From contig CM043952.1 in the NCBI GenBank assembly GCA_014529385.2, forward strand, positions 158,563,557 to 158,627,556: DNA of 64,000 bases, in the 5' to 3' direction. Shown one piece after another: positions 1 through 12,739 of the stretch (its first letter is position 1; the number at the start of each line of letters is the position of its first letter). Position numbers and translations under genes: made by a program. The notes below the pieces were generated by a model. It did no database searches. It saw only the letters and a program-made list of their open reading frames with translations, and was not told where the DNA came from. The DNA comes from Adiantum capillus-veneris (taxonomy: Eukaryota > Streptophyta > Polypodiopsida > Polypodiales > Pteridaceae).

Positions 1-225
1 ATAGTCCCTGAAAGTAAGAGATATGCAAGATTCCATGAGGAGTTAAGGACCCACTTTAGATGCAATATGCAGTTGCGGGTAGCATTCTTGCAAAAAAAAA
101 CATGCCAATCTATAATTTGAATTTTGAATTAGTTTACTTATATACATTAACATATAATTCAACTTTTGTATCGTTATATTTTCAATGAATGCAATATAGG
201 AGGAAGCAGGGCTAGGGTGGGGAGT

Positions 226-382
226 GGCCACATGTTCCGCCTGGGTCACATGGGCAGACACAACTTCATAGCCACTTTTGTATTGTTACTTTTTTCTGCC
301 CATGTGACCCAGGCGGCCACATGTTCCGCCTGGGTCACATGGGTAGACACAGCTTCATAGCCACTTTTATATTGTTACTTTT
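226..382. repeat. Direct repeat pair with embedded perfect dyads
   Basis: Two copies (about 226-294 and 315-382, period 89) of a unit that opens GGCCACATGTTCCGCC and ends in a TATTGTTACTTTT stretch. A reversed copy of the core lies between them: 295-316 is the exact reverse complement of 237-258 (22 bp), and 299-316 pairs perfectly with 326-343 (18 bp) around a 9-nt spacer. The cluster can therefore fold in two alternative hairpins. Seen directly; no family recognised. Confidence 0.85.
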
Positions 383-802
383 GTATTGTTGGCTTTTTAA
401 AATCTTCCCAAAACTTCCAACACAAGTTTTATTCATTGAATAAAAATATATTCAACAAAATGATTGATTGAATAATCACAATATACAAAGAGAGCAACGT
501 TAGTAAGAATCAAAACACAAGATACCATATTGGGTACCAACCATCCCCCTCAATCAATATGATTAAGTATTTGCCTCCTGCCTCTTTATTCATCATGGAA
601 AATGAATTACAACAATAAGATAAATATATGAAAGACAAGAGAGCATGAGCTATACAATCAAGAGAGTGTATGCTATGATTCATAGAGAAAATTAGCATAA
701 AAAAGGGCAACAATATATTTTCTGTGGCTTTGCTCTGGTGGATATTCTGATGGCTTTGAAATGGGGATAAAACAACATGTCACTTGGTGAGGATGTTGTT
801 TC

Positions 803-1038
803 TCTTCCTTGTGAAGAGTCAAGAAGATGATCCTTGCTGAAAAAGTGCGGTGCATGCGAAGACGCGATTTTAGGATTCTCTTTCTCTCTTCATGGATGCA
901 TGCAAAAATAGAAGTGTTCCTCTTCCTTGTGAAGAGTCAAGAAGATGATCCTTGCTGAAAAAGTGCGGTGCATGCGAAGACGCGATTTTAGGATTCTCTT
1001 TCTCTCTTCATGGATGCATGCAAAAATAGAAGTGGTTT
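803..1038. repeat. Perfect 118-bp tandem duplication
   Basis: Two head-to-tail copies, 803-920 and 921-1038, look identical by eye apart from the extreme edges. The unit begins TCTTCCTTGTGAAGAG, itself a short dyad, and contains GTGCGGTGCATGCGAAGACG. The identity implies a recent event or an assembly artefact. No coding sense found. Confidence 0.9.
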
Positions 1039-1053
1039 CTTTTTACTTAAATT

Positions 1054-1182
1054 GTAAGATAGTAGGTAAAGGAGAGTTCTATTTACATTGGTTCTTTTGA
1101 ATGGTTTTTGAGAATAGAACATAAGCAAAAACCATTCAAAAGAAGTAATGTAAATAAGACTCTCCTTCACCTACTATTCTGA
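1054..1182. other. Long near-perfect hairpin (MITE-like or miRNA/siRNA-precursor-like)
   Basis: The arm 1054-1109 pairs with 1127-1182 around a 17-nt loop (1110-1126). About 47 of 56 positions match as reverse complements, and the inner 51 have about five mismatches. The loop-proximal part (arm start GAATGGTTTTT) is fully complementary for over 15 bp. The size and scattered mismatches fit either a plant small-RNA foldback or a tiny hairpin transposon. No known mature miRNA is recognised and no clear target-site duplication was found. Confidence 0.6.
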
Positions 1183-1504
1183 GAGTTTGTCATAAAAGCT
1201 AATATCTACTTTCCCCAAATGATTTTTTCATCTTAAATTGATGATTTAATATAGGAAAATACAAGGGGGGGATGGTTACGGAGCGATCTCAACGAAGCGA
1301 GCTTTTTTTTTTCCATCCCACCACCACTACCTCCCATTGCCGCCCCTTAGCACCCATCACCACCCACCACCCTAGCCCACCCACTGGTGGTTAGTGGTGC
1401 TAGCTTACTACCACCATGTGCCGTCCTTACTCCTACCACCACCGCCCATTGCTGCCCTCCCTCCAATGGAGTAGCAAGGACCTGCTCTCTCTCTTTCTTC
1501 TTGA

Positions 1505-1709
1505 CTCTCTCTCTCTCTCTCTCTCTCTACTTTTCTATGACGTTAAAATTCTCCTCTCTTTCTCTTTGTCTCTCTAAAAAACCTAAAACATTAGCGATTT
1601 TGCTAGTGCCTTCGATTTTTTAATTAAAAAATCAGACCCTCTCACCGCTCCCCTTCTCTCCCTCTCATGATCCCTCCAACCCGTTCCCTCTCTTGTCCCA
1701 TGTTCTCTC

Positions 1710-1759
<50 letters not shown>

Positions 1760-1867
1760 CCACCTCTTTCCTGTCTCTGGCCCCCACCTCTTGCTCAACG
1801 TCCGCCCCTCCCTCTTCCCTAGCTCCGATCCTTCCTCTCTCTCTCACTCTCACTCTCTCTCTCTCTC

Positions 1868-1947
<80 letters not shown>

Positions 1948-2334
1948 CACACACACACACACATATACATGTATATATTCATGTATGTATATATGCATTT
2001 ATATGTGTGTGTGTGTGTGTATGTCCTGCTCTCCCTATTCCTCTCTCTCTTTCTCTCTCTCTCTATCCACTTGCCATACCTCTCCCCACCACCTATTCTC
2101 TTTCCCCACCACACCACCCCTCGAGTCCCTCCAACCCTAGAGAGAAATGAAACGAATTGTTATATTAACTAAAATGGAATGAAATGCTAAATTAAGAATT
2201 TTCGTAAGGCAAAAATGACCTATGATACCAAACTGATACAGTCTTGGTGGATCTAATACAATGCATGGCTACAAAGGAAAATGAGAGAGAACGAGAGAGA
2301 GAGAGAGAGAGAGGGAGAGAGGGAGGGAGGGGCC
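1505..2334. repeat. Compound microsatellite field (CT, AT, AC, GT, GA)
   Basis: Separate runs: CT at about 1505-1528 and 1703-1755; a compound CT/AT/AC/AT/GT tract at about 1837-2020 with about 30 AC units; CT-rich again to about 2065; GA at about 2284-2334. The spacers are C-rich and CCACC-rich. Apparent open frames across this stretch are translations of the repeats, not genes. Confidence 0.95.
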
Positions 2335-2454
2335 AGCGGGGGAGGGAGAGGTAGATAGATATATTTTATTATCGTCCTCAGACGTCAAATATGACATATG
2401 GGACCAAAGGTACATGTGATGTAGTATTTGTGTGGCTGATGCATGATTCTTAAT

Positions 2455-3040
2455 GCTCCACGAACATGGAAAGCTTTAAGAGCTTCCATTATGAAGCAGT
2501 TTTTGGTTAGTGATGCCAAAGACAAAGTTCTCACTGAATGGTGAAGCTTGAAGCTCTCTCCCTACAAATCTATTCACAAATACGTAGACAAGTTTTGGGA
2601 TTTACATATCAAAGCCACTGTCTACAAAAAGATAGATTTTGGAGAGCAAAAAAAATAATTTGTGCGGGTTTATCAGAAGATATGGCGGAGTATGTCAACT
2701 CCCAAAGGCCTCGCACTATTTTAGCAGTCATACACCATACTATGGTGGTTTCACAAATCCACTTCCAAAAAGGGGCTAAGAAAAATCTTAAGCCCATGGA
2801 AAGCAAAGATCGTAATAAGCCTAAGGGGAAGGACCATGTCCAAAAGTTTCCCAAGGGCAACTTCAACAACAACAAAGCTAAGGAGAAGGGAGTCTACAAA
2901 GGCAAAAATAGACTCTCTCCTGAAGAGCTAGAGCGTTATCGCAAGGATAACCATTGTTTCAAATGTGGGGAGCAAGAGCATGCTTATCATGCTTGCCCAC
3001 AAAAGAATGATCAATTTTAATCAAGAATTTAGATCCCATC
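2455..3040 (+). mobile_element. Ty3/Gypsy gag fragment (fossil)
   Basis: A fragment of the capsid/nucleocapsid gene of a Gypsy LTR element. It matches the gag of the element at 37.6-46.2 kb: both have a FWDLH.KAT segment, a VNSQR segment and an SDAKDKVLT segment. A CX2CX4HX4C zinc knuckle (CFKCGEQEHAYHAC) lies near the end. It is broken, with no LTR next to it. The pol fragment immediately to its right is on the other strand, so this is not one simple element. Confidence 0.85.
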
Positions 3041-3049
3041 AAGTAATGT

Positions 3050-4720
3050 TTTTACAATTTTAAAGCATGCACAACATCTAGCAATTCATTGTCATAAGTG
3101 CTATGATTGAGCTCATTGTGTTTCAAGTTTCTAGTTTCATATGCAGTGGGATGATTCGTAACAAAAAAGAAGGGCCTTTTGAAATAAAAAATTTGTAATG
3201 CAGGGGCATGTGTGAGTGCATATTTGAGTGTCCCAAAATATTTGTGTTGATCATTCCAAGTGAAAGATATGTTCTTTTTTAAAAGATTTGTGAATGGTAA
3301 AGCCACGTATGAAAAGGTTTCGAATGAAGTTTCTTTAATAGCTACACAAACCAAGAAAAGAACAAATCTTATGATTAGATCCAGGTCTAAACAATTCTTT
3401 CTTCTTAAGATCCACACGAATTCCTTCGTTGGAGAAAATGTGACCTAAATATTTAATCTCAAATTTGAAGAAGAAGATTTTCTAACGATTCAATAAAATC
3501 TGGTTTTTATGCAACAATTAAAAACCAAATCCAAATCTATATAATGGTTTTTTTTAAAATCTGACTAAAAACCAAAATGGCATCAAAGAGAACCACAATA
3601 CAATCTTGATGCTTCACAAAGATACGATTTATCATATGTGAAAATGTAGCAAGTACATTTACTAAACCAAAAGGCATTACAAGGAATTCATAATGACCAA
3701 ATTGTGTTCAAAATTTAGTTTCATGAACATCACTTTCCATCATACGCACTTGATGATATCCAAATTTAAGATCTACCTTACTAAAAATGGATGCACTAGT
3801 TAATTTATTAAGCAAGTCATCAACACGAGGAATAGAAAATTGATTATTTATCGTGATTTTATTAAGTGCTCTATAGTCAATGCATAAGCGATAAATATCA
3901 ATTTTCTTTTTTACCAAGAGAACTAGTGTACCAAAACAGGAACTACTTGGCTTAATTAAACCACGATTCGATATTATCTTTTCTTTTTGACCAAGAGAAC
4001 TAGTGTACCAAAACGAAACTACTTGGCTTGATTAAACCACGATTCAATATTTCTCGATTTGATATTAAATTTCTCTTTATTCTGTTTCATTTCGATGATA
4101 TGGTGCTTGACAAGGTGATACACTACTTGGAATCAACTCTATTGTGTGGTCTTCCACTCTAGAATGAGTTAATGCTGAAGGTAATTATTTAGCAAACATT
4201 TCTTATGTTTTGTCAAAACATTTCCTTGAGAAGGAGACAATTGGTTTTCGCGTGTTTCAAATTCATTGAATACCAAAATCAATTTTGAGCTAATCTTTTA
4301 GCATGAGTGTGATTAAGGAGAGATTCTAGTTCTAGCCTTTGATTAGCTTGAAAGATTTTTCATTATGTGTGACAATGAGTGTATGCTTATCATAGTTAAT
4401 CTTTGGATTAAAATGATGTCTCCAAGGAATACCCAAAATTAAATCCATGTTTTGCAATGGTGCTACTAAGAAATCTCATGATTCAATGAAGTCTCCCAAT
4501 TGGTATTGCAAATCTTTTACCATATACACATAAAATTTATTTTGATTCCTTGGAAAGCTGCTTTTACTTTATGATTCATGGGAGTCATATGAAATTTCAA
4601 CTTTTGTGCAACACGTGTAGAAAATTAAACTATGTGTGCTTCCATCACATCAAGGAAAGTATGAGGTCTTGAATTCACCATGTAAGAAATGGTAGAGAGA
4701 GAAAATACTTTTTTATTTTT
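3050..4720 (-). mobile_element. Ty3/Gypsy pol fragment: protease, RT, RNase H (fossil)
   Basis: Read on the minus strand from 4.7 kb downward there are weak protease traces, then RT (CIDYRALNKITINNQFSIPR, then SKVDLKFGYHQVR at 3708-3917), then RT/RNase H (about 3052-3417, HNELNHSTYDNELLDVVHAL). The RT resembles the 37.6-46.2 kb family. It is old and broken, with several breaks and no LTRs identified. A 77-bp tandem duplication lies inside (about 3913-4062). Confidence 0.85.
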
Positions 4721-4729
4721 GAAAATGTG

Positions 4730-7300
4730 AATAAGAAATTTTAAAACCTAAAATTGGAGAGAAAACTACACATTTTTATTGGGTGCACAAGATGTCATTT
4801 TTTGGGGCCCCACATGCAGTGTCATTTTCAAATCTTTGGGAATGTGGCCCTTTCCCAAAAATCTCTGCACCATATCCAATTTATCATCTTTTCTATATCC
4901 AAGCTTTGACCATGAATCCTGCTAAGAGAGGCATCTATCATCTCCATGTTGAGTTGAAGATAAATATTCCCCTCTCCAAACAAGGAATAGGCTTTGTGAA
5001 ACTCCTCCTTCTGCCATAGAAGCATTGACATTAGAACAAAAGAAGCACATTGACCTATGGACGAATGGTAGATTGTATCCCATAGACCCCATCACCAAAT
5101 GCACCCCACTATTTTTCAGATGTTCTTCATTGATGAGATTTTTAAAAGATGGTATGATTAGGCTATACACAAAACCTTGTAGCAGAGAGGGACATTCTTA
5201 AATTGGAAAACCATTTGCTACTACAATTGAAGGATTCTCTTAATCATCAGCTTCAAGAAAGAAATGAGAAGGTAAAGAACCTCCATGAATGCAGTCAAAA
5301 GAAAGAGGACACAGCTTGGGCTTAGACAAAGACAAAGGAAGTTAAAGAATATTGCGAGTTTCAAGTGAGGAGGTGGAAACTATAGCAGAAGAATCAAAGC
5401 AATGAGGTAAAATTGATTTTTTTTGCCAAATTGTTTTCTTTGTCTTGCACGTTGGTATCTTTGGGTGCTATAGTCTTTGTTTGTGTTTACCTCAAGTCCT
5501 TAGTTCAACCAAACTATTCACAAGGAAACATGAGAGTGCATCACAATCATTTTGTGAAGTGATTCCACATGTTGTTGTTGGCAACCTACTGGATAAAAGA
5601 AGATTTGGGGTTCATAGGCGGAAATGCATCAATGGAATTTTGCAAAGTTCTACTTTGGACAAGGATGAAGTTCATGGCAATATGGAAAAACTTTGAATCA
5701 GTAGGGCAGGTTATCAAAAGCTATTCAAGCTCATCAATAAAAACTTGAAGCAGTCAAGAGTGAAGGGGTTCTTGCTTACCAAAGCCATCAGTTGTTCAAC
5801 ATACCTTTCCAAATCAATGACATATATCTTGGTAATCAGAAAGACTCCAATTTTAACTCTTTCAATAATCTTCTCTTTGACTTAAGAACTTTTGAGAGGG
5901 CGATCATGAAATTCTATGATCTTCAACATACTGAGGTAAATGGGCAAGCTATTTTTGTGATCAAATTAGATGAGAGTGAAATTGTGGAGGGTAGAGCTCT
6001 TCATACTACAAAGGAAAAAAAAACCCAAAAAGTTTTAGTGTGCAGCCAAAGAAGAACATTTGATGGTTGGGTTCTTTTGAGGTTGATTGTAAAGATTTCA
6101 ATGTGTTGAATTGGGTATTCCACCACACTAGTATCCCTTCAATAATCAAAGCTCAATAGAATGGGGAGGAGCTATATGTTGAGGTTTTTGGTAGGTACAA
6201 CGTGGAATGGCACATGGGGCAAGACCTAAAGAACACAAAGGGGTGCTAATGCTAAAAGCCCCTGTATCGGCTACATGGGTGCAACAAAGGGACTGAATCC
6301 TGCTAATTGAAACAAAGCCCCAGATAGACACTCTAACGCTCAAAATCTTCAAGTTGTTTTAGATGTTCCCCTTTCAAATGTCCACCTTTGCACACTGTAT
6401 GCACACTTTTTAGAATCATTGAGAAGATTTTGCACCTCTACATAGAGTTTGCATGGAAACTACAACCTTTATCATCCAGAGAAATAGGCATAAAAAGTAT
6501 TGAGAGGGGATTGTTTGATATTGGACTTCATGGGGGAATGTAATGATTGAGTGAAAACCCAAGAGCTTATCTGGTGGAAATAATGTTCCTAAGAAGGATT
6601 TTATTGGTGGGATAAAGGCCAAACCATTCTTAGGATTCCATGGAAAATTGGGTACTAGGGGTTCATCTAAAGTCAATACAACCAATGGAAGGCTCTACAC
6701 AATGTTGTGAAGGACCATGGAGTTGATGGAAGAGCAAGAAATGAGAAGGTAGGAGTATGGGAAGCCTTGGATGCACTCTTTTCTTACTATGATAAAAGTC
6801 ATTGGGGGAAAGAATGACCTCTCTAACTTTGAAAGGATTTGAATAGGTTCAAAAAATCCAAGATAAGTGCTTGGTGCTCAGAGCACTTCATAGTAGACTA
6901 CATGGTAATAATTATGAATTTTGATTCTACTAATTTGATTCTATGCATAAGTTGCTAAAGAAAGTATCTTTTTTGTGCAACACATTATCTACAATCACAC
7001 TCCTTGGTTTGTAAAGAAATACAGAAGCTTGTCAAGGTATGGATAAGTCCCACTATCAGGCAAGAACCAAGTTTTTCAAACACACTAGACATGGTGGAGG
7101 AGCTCAAGAAGCTAATAGCTTATTTTCCAGTGGTTTTACAAATGCCAAGTGCTACAGGAGCCCGTGCATGCAAATGTGGTGTAGTGCAATAGGAGACAAG
7201 ATGTGGTGGAGCACTCGGTGAGCAAAATACTCACAATCCTTATTCTTTCATTATATCCAAAGAATAAGTTAGTCGTTAGTGATGGGTGACTGGCCACTTG
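4730..7300. other. Unrecognised decayed sequence
   Basis: No family is recognised. Plus-strand coding-like fragments are visible: a charged, coiled-coil-like stretch at about 5192-5320 (begins DILKLENHLLLQLKDSLNHQ) and an open stretch at 5792-6109 (begins MFNIPFQINDIYLGNQKDSN). They are interrupted and have no clear start, so this could be an old pseudogene or an unknown repeat. The last part, up to about 7311, may hold the 3' LTR of the Copia fossil to its right. Confidence 0.35.
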
Positions 7301-7310
7301 GCCTGAACCC

Positions 7311-9058
7311 ATCTCCCGCTTGAAGGACAACGTGGACCAAGTGTAAGGGTTAGTATGCACAACTATACAAGTGTGAAGCATGACCATAGCTTCACTCTAC
7401 GCCCGTCATCCCTATGTAATGTGCAAACAGCTCTGAAGATAGACTCTTTGTCATAGCATCCATTGAGTTCTCATCCATGTGGACTTTGGCTAACTCAATG
7501 CATTTGCTAGCCAAAATATCCCATATCACATGATATCTGACCTCGATGTGTTTTGATTTGGAAGAATGAAACACAAAATTCTTTGGTAACGCGATTGTAC
7601 TTTGGCTGTCACAATGTAACATTGAAGTCTGATGTATACCAAGGTCTCCCACTAGATGAGATAACCACACAGCTTCTGTACTGGCACTGAAGATTGCAAC
7701 ATACTGAACCTCAGTGGTGGAAGATGAAGTGCAACTTTGGAAACATGATCTCTGGGAGACTGTCGCTCTAACAATCAAGAAAACATAGCCAAATGTGGAT
7801 CACCTAGTGTCCACACAACCCATAATCAAATTAGTGTATCCAACTATGGATGCATCACTATTCCCAAATCCTAAGCACTTGCTGGTTGAACCCCTTGATG
7901 TATCTCAAGATATTCTTCACTGATTCCCTTTTTTTTAATTTTAGTTTGCCATATACCGATAGAACACTACCCCTGCAAATGCAATATATGGTCGTGTGCT
8001 AACCATGGCAAACATGAGATTGCCAATTGCCAAAGAATGTGGCACCTTTTCCATCTTTGCCATTTCAACATTTGATTTGGGGCAATCATTCTTGATAAGT
8101 TTTACATATCCAGGCATTGGGGTACTCAATGCTTTCTCCTGTTGCATATTAAAATGTTGCAAGACCTTGTGAAGATACTCTTCTTGTGCTAGTTCAAGTA
8201 TCCTATGCTTACAATCTCTCTTGATATGCATACCAATAAAGTGATGTGCATCACCCAAATCTTTCATGGCAAACTACTTGCTTAAGCCGTCCTTGAGAAG
8301 TGTAATCTCATCTTTTGACTTCTTCACTATAGGAATATCATCCACGTACATCATTCAATCTCTTTGTGTACAAGCATTCATTCTCTTGGCTCCATACATA
8401 CCCTTGGGATTGAATGTACTTATCAAACTTGATGTACAACTACCTTGAGCTTTGCTTTATTGCATACAAAGATTTCTTGAGTCTACACACTAGTTTTGCC
8501 CTTGTCGGCTTCTCAAGATTTATCTCAAAACCTTCTAGCTAAATCATGTAGACTACTTCTTCAAGATCCCCATGAAGAAACACCTTTTCACATCCATTTG
8601 GACCAATTTCATGTCCTCTATGGCAACTAGACCAAGCACAAGATGTATTGTAGTCATCTTGACCACTCTAGAAAAGATCTCATCAAAATCTACATATAAT
8701 ACTTGAAAATATACAAGTAAGGGATTATTTAAATACCTCTTTACATAGTGGACTACCGGGGGATGTTTTGCCGTGTACTTTTTCTTGTACGCTCATTTGC
8801 AAGGCAATGCTTGTTTACCCTCTGATAACTATGTCAATTCCCAAGTCTCATTGGCTAAGATCGAGATATACTTAGATTGCATAGTCTGCTCCCACTTCAT
8901 GCTATCTTCCATTTGAATATCTTCTTTTAACAAGTGGGATTACCGCAGTCAGTGACTAATAAATAGTCCAATCCTGGCTAAAAAATCTTAAGTGCACGAG
9001 AGACATGAGTAGATTTTCTAAGTGTATGACTCCTGGATTCTGCTCTCTCTGGAGCAAC
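7311..9058 (-). mobile_element. Ty1/Copia fossil, 3' part (RT and RNase H), split by a later insertion
   Basis: Minus-strand Copia pol. RT is at about 7941-8960 (MKDLGDAHHFIGMHIKRDC, and upstream a YVDD-type MMYVDDIPIV). The RNase H end is at 7392-7778 (TSSSTTEVQYVAIFSASTEA, then HCDSQSTIALPKNFVFHSSK). A degenerate polypurine tract next to about 7311 suggests where the 3' LTR begins. The element continues beyond the inserted Copia copy at 12972-13205. It is broken, with several breaks, and older than the insertion inside it. Confidence 0.85.
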
Positions 9059-9286
9059 TATTACCATATACATGTGGTAGTGATGTGTGTGAACACACTA
9101 GGACCGCCGGGGCATTTTTTCCCTATTTACGAGCTTTTTCCCCTTGTGCATTGTATATACGCCCATTCATTCTAGGGCTATCTATCTTTCCATTGCACAC
9201 TAAGTAACACACTCTTAGTTGTGTGCCTTGAGCTTCCTTTGTCTTCTCCAAGCAATGTGTGGTTCTCTGCAACCCTAGTTCCAACA
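9059..9286 (+). repeat. 5' LTR of the nested Copia element
   Basis: A 228-bp copy, nearly the length of the 227-bp partner at 12740. It ends TTCCAACA, followed by the PBS two bases later. It shares GTGGTAGTGATGTGTGTGAA and CATTCATTCTAGGGC with the 3' copy. Confidence 0.93.
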
Positions 9287-9288
9287 AT

Positions 9289-9300
9289 TGGTATCAGAGC
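9289..9300 (+). other. Primer binding site, initiator-Met tRNA type
   Basis: TGGTATCAGAGC directly follows the 5' LTR. This is the standard Ty1/Copia primer site in plants, complementary to the 3' end of the initiator methionine tRNA. Confidence 0.93.
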
Positions 9301-12300
9301 ATGTTGCATCCTCTCGGGCTTAGTCGCCAGCAGCTCCAGCACATGCCTACTCACTTTCTTCCAATTCTGTGAGGTTTGGCGAGCGTTCGTAGGTTGAAAA
9401 ATATTTTGGGTGTGCTCATAGAGCTCAATCTGCTCAGATTTCTGATTCGGGCTCATTTCGGCCTCTGTTTCCACTATAGGCAGGTTTGCACATGCAATTT
9501 TGTCATTTTGTGTAGAATTTTTGTCAGTGTTGTTTTCTACATAATAGGTGCCTTACAGTCTTCTACAGTTTGTGCTATATAGCACGTGTTGTTCCCGCTT
9601 TGTTTCTCCTCTTTTTGGGCAGTTTTCACATCAGGTGCAACATTTACCATGGTTGACAACAACAGAGACGTGTTCAAGATGTTTGCTGCTGAGGACAGGT
9701 TGGATGGAGACAATTACCCTATGTGGGCTTACATGATGCAACATGTTCTTTGTCAAAGGGCGTCTAGAATATTGTGCAGGGCATTAATGTGTGTCCTGGT
9801 TTTGAGGATGTACTCCTCACATTCGTTCAACGAAACAGGCTTGGGATATTCTAGCGAGTCTTTATGCAAGCCGCAATGAGGCTAAAATTGCTTTGCTGCG
9901 TAAAGAGCTGGAATCAAAGATTATGCACGAGGAAGATGATATGGACACTTTCCTTGCTGGTGTCAAGGATATCAATGAGCAACTTATTTCTGTAGGTGAA
10001 GTCATTTCAGACAGTTCCTCTGTGCAGACTGTTCTTGATGCCTTACAAGATTCATACCAGAATTTTGCTAGTACTTGGAGGTTGATGACCCAAGGAAATC
10101 CTGAAGTTGTCAAGTTTGATGCATTATGAACATTGCTATTGCAAGAGTCACTTTCCAAAGAAAACAGGACTAGACAACATGCGATTGAATAGGCTTTTAT
10201 TGCTTCTCAAAGAAAGGGTGGTAACAGCAATGCAGCCACTTCTTATGCATCTGTTGCGACGAGTGGCAAAATTTTTGTTCCTAATGTTTCTGCTGGCAAC
10301 AATTCGTCTGGAAATTCTAGTGATAAGGGCAAAAAGAAGATGTGTTGCCATTATTGTAAAGCTAATGATCACTTGATCAAGCAGTGTCCTAAGTTGAAGG
10401 CCAAAGAGGCTAAGAAGAAAGAGGGTGGTTCCACTACAAATGCAACCATTGTTGAGTCTTCTGTGAAAAGAGATTGTGATGTTGATGTTGATGCAGAATG
10501 GGCTTTTAGTGTAGTGTGCACTTACAATCCTGCTATCCATGATGCATGCATGTCAATTGCTGCAGATTCACATGTGTGGTATTTTGACAGTGGTGCTACA
10601 AAGCACATTACCTCACATCTTGAATTGTTCACCTCTCTCAAGTCTGTCCCTCATGGGAATTCTATCACGTGCCAACAGTGCCTCTTATCCAGTTTAGGGA
10701 GTTGGAAAGATTGTGCTTACTGCTACAAATGGCAGTTCTTTCACACTTGTTGATGCACTTTATGTACCTGGGATCAAGAAAAATCTCTTGTCTGTATCTG
10801 CACTTGCTAAACTTGGACTTGTAGTCAAGTTTGTGGATGCCAAAGGTACAGTTCATGATCTCAGTTTTGGTGATGAAATTGTTACATCTGGCCTTTTGTG
10901 TCATGGGCTGTATAAGCTCACTTTGTATGACAAGTGTGGATAAAATTTTGCAAATGCAATTCAAATTCAAGGGCTGTTTCAGATGCAAAACTGTGGCATG
11001 CATGTTTTGGGCATCTAAATTTTGCTAGTTTGCTGCGTTTGCAGAAATCTGATATGGTTGCTGCCACCTTTTGAAGCACTTGTCAAACATGTTTATGAAG
11101 GCTCTACTTTGGGTAAGATGCAGCATTCAAAGTTTCCGAAGGATGGTTCAGTTAGGGCCACATGCAGGTTGCAGCTTGTGCATAGTGATGTTTGTGGGCC
11201 CATGCAAACTCTGTCCTTGGGCAATTACCTTTACCTTGTGACTTTCATTCATGATTACTCCAGGCATGCATGTGTATTTTCACTTAAACCGAAGTCCAAA
11301 GTTTTTATGTGCTTCAATTTTTTTTTGGCTATGGCTGAAAATGTATCGAAATGTACTATGGGCACCCTCCGTTTCAATTGAGGGGGGGAGTATATGTCTC
11401 ATGAATTTGATGAATTTTTGGCTAGTCCTGGGATAAAACACCAATTTATAGTGCCTTATACACCTCAGCAAAATGGTGTTGCTGAGAGGGAAAAAAGGTC
11501 ACTTACGGGAATGGCACGATGTATGGTCAAAAGTCAAGCTTTGCCGCATTCTTTTTGGCTTGAGGCCACCATGTGTGCCACTTATGTACTTAACAGGTGT
11601 CCTAAAAAAGCCTTGCAGTCTATTCCTCCATATGAAGCATGGCATGATAGAAAGCCTTCTATTGAGCACAAGCATGTTTTTGGTTGTTTGGCATATGCTT
11701 TGGTGTCACAAACACAACACAAAAAATTGGATTATAAGGCTGTCAAATTTTTTTTTTTTGGTTCTAGTGTTAAAAGCAAAGGTTACAGGTTGTATCATCC
11801 ACAACCAAATTGTATTTATGTTTCACAATGAGAGATATATTGCTGAATTTAAGGCTGATTTGAATGCTACTTTCAAGATGAAAGATGTGGGTCTGTTGCA
11901 CCATTACTTGGGTATACAGTTTAAGTAGTGTGATGGTGGTATTGCCTTGTGTCAGAAAAGTCACATAGAGACATTACTATGAAAGTTTGGACTTGAGGAT
12001 TGCAAATCTATTGCCACCCCCATGGAAACAGGTTTGAAATTGAGTCTTCATGATGCTGGTGATCCTGCTGATGTCACTCTTTACCAAACTGCTATTGGAT
12101 GCCTCATTTATGTATGAAACACGAGGCTAGATATTCATTTGCAGTCTCACAAGTCAGCAGATTTATGCATAGCCTAGGATCCAAGGGGGGATTATTGCCG
12201 CCAGACTTACATGCTTTTTCAGACTCAGATTGGGCTAGTTGTTTTGACACACGAGTGTCCACATGTGGTTTTTGTTTCATGCTTGACAGTTCATGTATAT

Positions 12301-12739
12301 CATGGTTGAGCAAGAAGCAACCTACTGTGGCCACTTTGAGTTGTGAGGTTGAGTGTACAGGGAAATCTTCACAGCTACGATTAAGTGTGTATGGCTCAGA
12401 TGGCTTATGGTTGATTTGGGTGTTGGACATGACACTGCCAACATTATCTACACTGATAGTCAGAGCGCATTGGCAGTTGCGAGGAACCCAGTTTTTCATG
12501 CTCGCACAAAGCACATTGAGGTGCATTACCACTATGTCAGGGAGAAGCTCTCAACAAGAGAGATCAGCTTGGCTTATGTGCCAACATAGGACAACCCTGC
12601 AGATCTTTTCACAAAGGCATTGTCTCGAGAGAAGTTTGAAGCTTTTCGCAACTTTGTGGACTGATCATGTCCTCAGGGCATGGCACTTCCCTTTACTCAT
12701 GTGCCACCTCTCGTTCACCGCATCACTCAAGGGGGGATT

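Noticed and set aside
803-1038. CRISPR-like or satellite array
   Set aside because: Only two abutting copies without spacers; likewise for the other short duplications in this plant sequence.
1693-2172. Long open frames on both strands over the CT/CA/AT microsatellites
   Set aside because: They are translations of simple repeats (SLSLSL, THTHTH, RERERE) without any non-repeat protein content.
7311-7311. Precise 3' LTR of the older Copia fossil
   Set aside because: A purine-rich GCGGGAGA next to a TG on the minus strand suggests the edge, but no partner LTR was found past 13.2 kb, so its length cannot be set.
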